Positions 4,480 through 8,130 of a stretch of 8,130 nt of DNA are shown here, in pieces (position 1 is the first letter of the stretch; each line of letters begins with the position of its first letter). The notes beneath the pieces were generated by a model. That model saw nothing but the letters and a program-made list of their open reading frames with translations, was not told the origin of the DNA and did not search any database. Source of the stretch: JAIPGX01 sp041650475 (lineage in GTDB: Bacteria; Babelota; Babeliae; Babelales; UASB340); contig JBAZLD010000025.1 of NCBI GenBank assembly GCA_041650475.1, forward strand, positions 1-8,130, in the 5' to 3' direction. A program made the translations under genes and the position numbers.

Positions 4480-4881
4480 TTATGGATGGGTAGCTACGAC
4501 GCAATTACGCATACCGCTGGCGCGCACCGCATCCCAGGCCCTGATCACATGCTCCCAGGGCGTGCGGCTGTCAGCGTTGATCACGATAGTCTGGTTCCTG
4601 CCGGCGGTCTGTTCCAAAAATGACTGCAATCCCTCAACGGTAAGCAGCTGCCCGTTCAGATGCATTGAGCCGTCGGGAAAAATAGTGATTTCTACCGCAG
4701 GCCCTTTGACCGCTTCACTGGTTATCGCGCGCGGGACCTGCACAACCACACCGGAACCGGTCGGCATATAACCGAAACACAGCCCGCCGATAATAAATAC
4801 AAGGAACAGGATATTAATGAACGGGACCGTGGTTACCGGTTGCAGGCCATAGATATATTCCGCGTATTTCTTAAACCGCAT
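4480..4881 (-). CDS. exbD: ExbD/TolR-family protein lacking the membrane Asp
   Basis: The 133-residue protein has a short cytoplasmic start, one membrane helix (about 20-38) and a periplasmic domain. Residues 19-30 (VPFINILFLVFI) align without gaps to the ExbD signature (TPFIDVMLVLLI in E. coli), placing Asn23 where the proton-carrying Asp stands. The codon is AAT at 4815-4813. No other acidic residue lies in the helix. The periplasmic part is otherwise typical: VQVP after the helix, VEITIFPDGSMHLNG, and VINADSRTPWEHVIRAWDAVRASG, close to the ADK...YE.LM.VMD.L...G pattern of ExbD. The start has AAGGA 4 nt upstream and lies 15 nt after the ExbB stop. Family assignment is secure. Ion-driven function is uncertain because Asp-to-Asn at this site inactivates the well-studied homologues. 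Confidence 0.88.
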   Translation of the reverse strand: MRFKKYAEYIYGLQPVTTVPFINILFLVFIIGGLCFGYMPTGSGVVVQVPRAITSEAVKGPAVEITIFPDGSMHLNGQLLTVEGLQSFLEQTAGRNQTIVINADSRTPWEHVIRAWDAVRASGMRNCVVATHP

Positions 4882-4896
4882 AACGTCCTTCCGGGT

Positions 4897-5529
4897 TCAT
4901 TCAGACAGAGAACTGATGAGCTCCGTCGCAGCCTGTTCCATTTCGAGAATAAAGGCATTTACCCTGCTGACAAGATAATTATAGGTAATATAAACCGGTA
5001 TGGCTATCATAAGCCCGGCAATAGTCGTGAGAAGCGACTCCAGGACACCGCTTGCAATATCCGCAGCGGTCACAGGCATCGTAAGGCCCGCTTTCATCTT
5101 TATTACGCTGAATACGCGCACGAGCCCCAAGGCGGTACCTAAAAAACCCAATAGCGGCGCAACATGCGCCAGCGTGGCAAGCGCCGGAAGATTTTTGTGT
5201 AATTTCGGCAGTTCATATAACGCCGCGTCTTCCATCGCCTCTTTTATCTGTGAACGCGGGCGGTCATACTTAACAATTGCCGACTTTAATATATTGGTTA
5301 CCGGGTTACGGGCTGTATCGCACAGCTGGACCGCCTCTTTGATCTGATGATGTTTGATCTTATCCAAAAGCTTGCCCAGGATCGAAGCCGTATCGATATG
5401 CAGCTGCTTCAGGAACCATATCCGTTCGACTATGATCGCAGCGCTAAAGATCGAAACAATAACAAGGGGCCACATCATAGGGCCTCCGGCCTGGAATATC
5501 TGCCATGCGCTCAACCTGGATACATCCAT
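4897..5529 (-). CDS. exbB: ExbB/TolQ/MotA-family proton channel protein
   Basis: The 210-residue protein has three membrane helices at about 18-39, 115-138 and 163-187, with the family's large cytoplasmic loop between the first two. Conserved motifs are APLLGFLGTALGLVRVF (124-140) and ASGVLESLLTTIAGLMIAIP (159-178) followed by YITYNY. These are the pore-lining helices, including Thr132 and Thr168/Thr169 equivalents. In the family, ExbB forms a pentamer around an ExbD dimer in the inner membrane. The ATG is chosen because GGAGG lies 7 nt before it; the frame stays open upstream only by running into the preceding gene. It lies 13 nt after the TPR gene stop. Among subfamilies, ExbB or TolQ both fit; the TonB-like neighbour favours ExbB. 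Confidence 0.9.
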   Translation of the reverse strand: MDVSRLSAWQIFQAGGPMMWPLVIVSIFSAAIIVERIWFLKQLHIDTASILGKLLDKIKHHQIKEAVQLCDTARNPVTNILKSAIVKYDRPRSQIKEAMEDAALYELPKLHKNLPALATLAHVAPLLGFLGTALGLVRVFSVIKMKAGLTMPVTAADIASGVLESLLTTIAGLMIAIPVYITYNYLVSRVNAFILEMEQAATELISSLSE

Positions 5530-5541
5530 TATCTTTCCTCC
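5530..5541 (-). promoter_or_regulatory. Ribosome binding site deciding the ExbB start
   Basis: GGAGG (5541-5537) is followed by 7 nt and then ATG at 5529. It lies in the short gap after the TPR stop codon, showing that ExbB starts at this ATG and not at an upstream in-frame codon within the TPR gene. Confidence 0.8.
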
Positions 5542-5542
5542 G

Positions 5543-8014
5543 CTAATGTACAGCCTTAAGGGCTTCGATGCGTTCTTTCGCGAACTTCGCCTCAGGAACA
5601 TCCAAAGCGCTTATCCGCTGATATACCTTAACAGCTTCCGGGATATTATCCTGATCCTCGTAAATCCTGGCGACCCTCAACAGCGACTTGACTTCCAAAG
5701 CCTTATTACCCGAATACAAATATAAAACCTTCAGATATTCTTCGATAGCGTCGGAAGTTTTGCCCTGTGTCTGGATAACCTCGGCGATCTTGAACTGGAT
5801 ATCCGCCATCTGCCGCAGCGGCACGAGATCGAGCGCTTTCCGATATAATACGAGCGCGTCATCGTACTTGCCTTGCCTGTACAGGATATCCGCTAGCTTG
5901 GGATAGATCAAATGAGCCAGACCCGGATACTCCTTTACTTTCTCCTGATACGAGTCGATCGCTTTATCGAAATCCCCCTGGCGCACAAAAAGGTCGGCGA
6001 TCGCGATTGCGGCCTGCGCTGCCAGGTCGGATTTGCCTGATTCGATGACTTTCGAAAAAGATTCAACCGCCTGGCCGTATTGCTCTTCTTCCCCATAGAT
6101 CGAGCCAAGCGCATAATAGGCATCGAGGACCAGGGTGCTTTCGGGAAAATCCCGGATAAGAGACGTAAAATAACGCACGGCCAGATTAAGGTCATTCTGT
6201 CGGTAATAATATCCGCCCAGCCACCACATGATCTCTGCCGTAAGGCTCGTATCCGGATATTTGGCGCGCAGCGCATTGAACCGCACAAGAGCTTCTTTTT
6301 CATTCCCCATTTGATAATAACAATCGGCGGTCTCGAATTCAGCCTTCTGGGCCAGTTGAGCATCCTGACTGTACAACCGGGAAACATTCTTAAATATTTC
6401 TATTGCGTCCGGATATTTACCCGTGTTATAAAAACAGGTTCCCAGCAAATACATGGCCTGAGGCCGGAGCGAAGAATCTTTAAAAGTCTGGAGAAAAACC
6501 TCGAATATATTCCGGGCGGCCTGGTAATCCTGCTTCTGGAAATATGCAAGGCCAAGCGCATAATTAGCCTCATCGAGCACCTTCGAAGCCGGGAAATTAT
6601 TCTTAACGTTGGAAAAACTCACTATAGCCCCGTCATAATCCTGATTTTTGATCTGCACCAGACCCAGTTGATACTGGACGTAATCGGTATAAAAGCTGTC
6701 GGGATAGTCGCGCAGGATAGCGTCATAGGTCTCGACGGCCTTATCGAATTCCCCCGAATCCTGATACGCGTCTCCGATCTGGCATAGCGCGCTCACCTTG
6801 AATATCTTGTCCTCTGTGGATTTTACGATCTTCTTGAATTCCAGGATCGCGTCTTTGAACTCGCCTTCCTTGAGATATGCCCACGCCATGCCGTAATGCA
6901 GTTTATCGACAAGCTCTGCAGGGGCGTTTTGCGTCCCGTCAGCGGCCGCTTTTCTATAGATCTCGATAGCCGATTTGTAATCGGCGCTATTATACAAAGA
7001 CTCTGCTTTGCCAATGTATGCCTGCAACAAGGTCACCGGATCGGAGGTCGTCCCGATCAATTCATCATACGCGTCCTGCGCCTGCCTGTAACGGTTAGTC
7101 TGATAAAAAACAGCCGCCCTGCCCAGATATAAAACATCCAGGCTCTTTTTTTCAAGCGATTCTGTTCGAATCCCGTCAAAAACCTGCTGCGCCTGCAAAT
7201 AGTCTTTCAGCTTCAGATACGACCAGCCCATTCCAAGTTTCGAAAGAGCCTCTATCTTGGGATCCAGAGAGCTAGACACTACTTTAGAATAATATTCTAT
7301 CGCCGCCTTAAAATTATCGAGATAATATTCCGATTCGGCAATATAAAAATAAAGATAGCCCGATTTCACGATATCCTGGCTGAACAGTTTTAAATATGCG
7401 CGTGCGCTGTCCCGCAGGCCGGCATAATCCTTAAGATTGTACAGGCATTCCAGTATCTTGAAAGAGGCCTCCTGCGTCTGGGCATGCTTGGGAAATTTTT
7501 CTTCCATCTGCCGGAAATAATCCAGAGATTCCTTATACCGCTGTTCCTGGAACATGCACCAGCCAAGGGAATAATAAGCGCTCGCCGTATAATATGAATT
7601 CGGATAACCCGAGACAATAGACAGATAATATGTCGCTGCCTTAGCGAAATTATTCCCGCGGAAATGGACCTCAGCCGCCCAATAGTACGCGGCATCTTTG
7701 CCTTCTTTACCGGGGATCTGCAGGATCTCTTCGAATTTCTTCAGGGCTTCAAAAAAACGGCTTAGATGGAAATAGCACTGGCCCATCAACAGATTAGCGT
7801 CTTTTATCCTGACGGACTCGGGATAATTCTGCACAAATCGCTCAAGAAGATTCAACGCGACGTCATAAAATCCGTCGTCAAATGCCTTTTGAGCGACAAA
7901 TAACGATTCCTCCTGGCGGGACTGATCTTCCTGCTGGGCATATGCACACGGCTCCAGCGACAAACCCGCAAGAGCAAAGCATAACAAAATACCGCAAACA
8001 AACCTGGTTGTCAT
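5543..8014 (-). CDS. Large exported TPR-repeat protein (about 21 repeats)
   Basis: The 823-residue protein starts with a signal peptide (MTTR, hydrophobic core about 5-20, cleavage likely after AYA at residue 26). The rest is almost entirely TPR-like helical hairpins. I count about 21 in-register units of 35-39 residues from about residue 35 to the end, each with the pattern A-x-Y-x-LG-x-x-Y-x-x-x-x-x-Y-x-x-A-x-x-x-F and many ending in (D/N)(Y/F)P-(D/E)-S. This longer spacing is the type seen in BamD and YbgF/CpoB. The protein should be a periplasmic (or exposed) scaffold forming a long superhelix. The ATG at 8014 has AAAAAGGA ending 5 nt upstream; upstream ATG (8035) and GTG (8050) starts have weaker support. 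It lies 40 nt after uvrA and 13 nt before exbB, so it probably serves the ExbBD motor. No enzymatic domain is visible. Confidence 0.87.
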   Translation of the reverse strand: MTTRFVCGILLCFALAGLSLEPCAYAQQEDQSRQEESLFVAQKAFDDGFYDVALNLLERFVQNYPESVRIKDANLLMGQCYFHLSRFFEALKKFEEILQIPGKEGKDAAYYWAAEVHFRGNNFAKAATYYLSIVSGYPNSYYTASAYYSLGWCMFQEQRYKESLDYFRQMEEKFPKHAQTQEASFKILECLYNLKDYAGLRDSARAYLKLFSQDIVKSGYLYFYIAESEYYLDNFKAAIEYYSKVVSSSLDPKIEALSKLGMGWSYLKLKDYLQAQQVFDGIRTESLEKKSLDVLYLGRAAVFYQTNRYRQAQDAYDELIGTTSDPVTLLQAYIGKAESLYNSADYKSAIEIYRKAAADGTQNAPAELVDKLHYGMAWAYLKEGEFKDAILEFKKIVKSTEDKIFKVSALCQIGDAYQDSGEFDKAVETYDAILRDYPDSFYTDYVQYQLGLVQIKNQDYDGAIVSFSNVKNNFPASKVLDEANYALGLAYFQKQDYQAARNIFEVFLQTFKDSSLRPQAMYLLGTCFYNTGKYPDAIEIFKNVSRLYSQDAQLAQKAEFETADCYYQMGNEKEALVRFNALRAKYPDTSLTAEIMWWLGGYYYRQNDLNLAVRYFTSLIRDFPESTLVLDAYYALGSIYGEEEQYGQAVESFSKVIESGKSDLAAQAAIAIADLFVRQGDFDKAIDSYQEKVKEYPGLAHLIYPKLADILYRQGKYDDALVLYRKALDLVPLRQMADIQFKIAEVIQTQGKTSDAIEEYLKVLYLYSGNKALEVKSLLRVARIYEDQDNIPEAVKVYQRISALDVPEAKFAKERIEALKAVH

Positions 8015-8054
8015 TACTATCCTTTTTATTGTCATGACAGATAATACCACTTCC

Positions 8055-8130
8055 CTATCTGCTTTTCAATACGTTTCTCAGATACTCACCCGTAGCGGAA
8101 CCCTTCACCGACAGGATCTCCTCAGGGCTG
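8055..8130 (-). CDS. uvrA: UvrA, excinuclease ABC subunit A, C-terminal end only
   Basis: The last 24 codons and the TAG stop are visible. They read PEEILSVKGSATGEYL near the start and RNVLKSR at the end. This fits the UvrA C-terminus, where a G-T-P-E-E-(I/V)-x-x-V-x-x-S-x-T-G-x-(Y/F)-L pattern closes the protein. UvrA is the damage-sensing ATPase of nucleotide excision repair in the cytoplasm. Only the extreme end is present, so domains cannot be judged. No terminator is visible in the 40 nt before the TPR gene, so read-through into that operon is possible. Confidence 0.8.
   Translation of the reverse strand, partial: SPEEILSVKGSATGEYLRNVLKSR

Noticed and set aside
5000..5347. Plus-strand open frame opposite exbB
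   Set aside because: Antisense shadow of a strongly conserved ExbB; its translation has no family resemblance.
6080..6787. Long plus-strand open frame (235 codons) opposite the TPR gene
   Set aside because: It lies antisense to a clear 21-unit TPR protein and has no recognisable domain or ribosome site. Long antisense frames arise from the codon pattern of such repeat genes.
8012..8050. Longer starts for the TPR protein (GTG at 8050, ATG at 8035)
   Set aside because: The ATG at 8014 has AAGGA at 5-nt spacing and gives a standard signal peptide; the upstream codons lack a well-placed ribosome site.

Overview
The window reads almost entirely on the minus strand, so transcription runs from high to low coordinates. 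It holds the tail of uvrA and ten complete genes or partial genes that form two envelope-related blocks. Coding DNA is roughly half G+C, Shine-Dalgarno sites are mostly of the AGGA(GG) type, genes are tightly packed with stop/start overlaps, and both clear promoters are sigma70-like. A secretin-type pilus operon (pilMN-pilO-pilP) next to an ExbB/ExbD/TonB-type operon means a diderm bacterium. The PilM-PilN fusion and the gene combination remind me of uncultured lineages such as Omnitrophota, but that placement is an inference from gene style, not from a marker alignment.

Block 1 (8130 to 3632): the last 24 codons of uvrA, then an exported protein made of about 21 TPR-like repeats, an ExbB/TolQ/MotA-family protein, an ExbD/TolR-family protein, a TonB-like protein and a 74-residue membrane protein with a CxxC...CxxC zinc ribbon. 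The five genes after uvrA are separated by 13 nt, 15 nt, 0 nt and a 1-nt overlap, so they should act as one unit: an ion-driven inner-membrane motor (ExbB/ExbD), a transducer crossing the periplasm (TonB-like), a large periplasmic scaffold (TPR) and an accessory membrane zinc-ribbon protein. The ExbD homologue carries Asn where the family has its essential membrane Asp, which makes this block the most unusual part of the window.

Block 2 (3635 to 2986): a near-consensus promoter whose -35 box contains the stop codon of the zinc-ribbon gene drives a small winged-helix protein (DUF2582 type). Overlapping it by 22 nt is a short PilX/GspK-like pseudopilin.

Between the blocks (2985 to 2512) is a 474-nt non-coding island of about 25% G+C. 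It has a 17-bp repeated element, an excess of TTACT words on one strand, several palindromes and, at its low-coordinate edge, a second near-consensus promoter.

Block 3 (2496 to 1): that promoter drives an excisionase/MerR-like helix-turn-helix gene. It overlaps by 4 nt a PilM-PilN fusion, followed by pilO and the start of a pilP-like gene that runs off the window. These are the inner-membrane alignment-complex parts of a type IV pilus or type II secretion machine. The PilM half has lost the recognisable actin-like phosphate motifs, and the gene carries a C8 homopolymer whose slippage in either direction would remove the PilN half.
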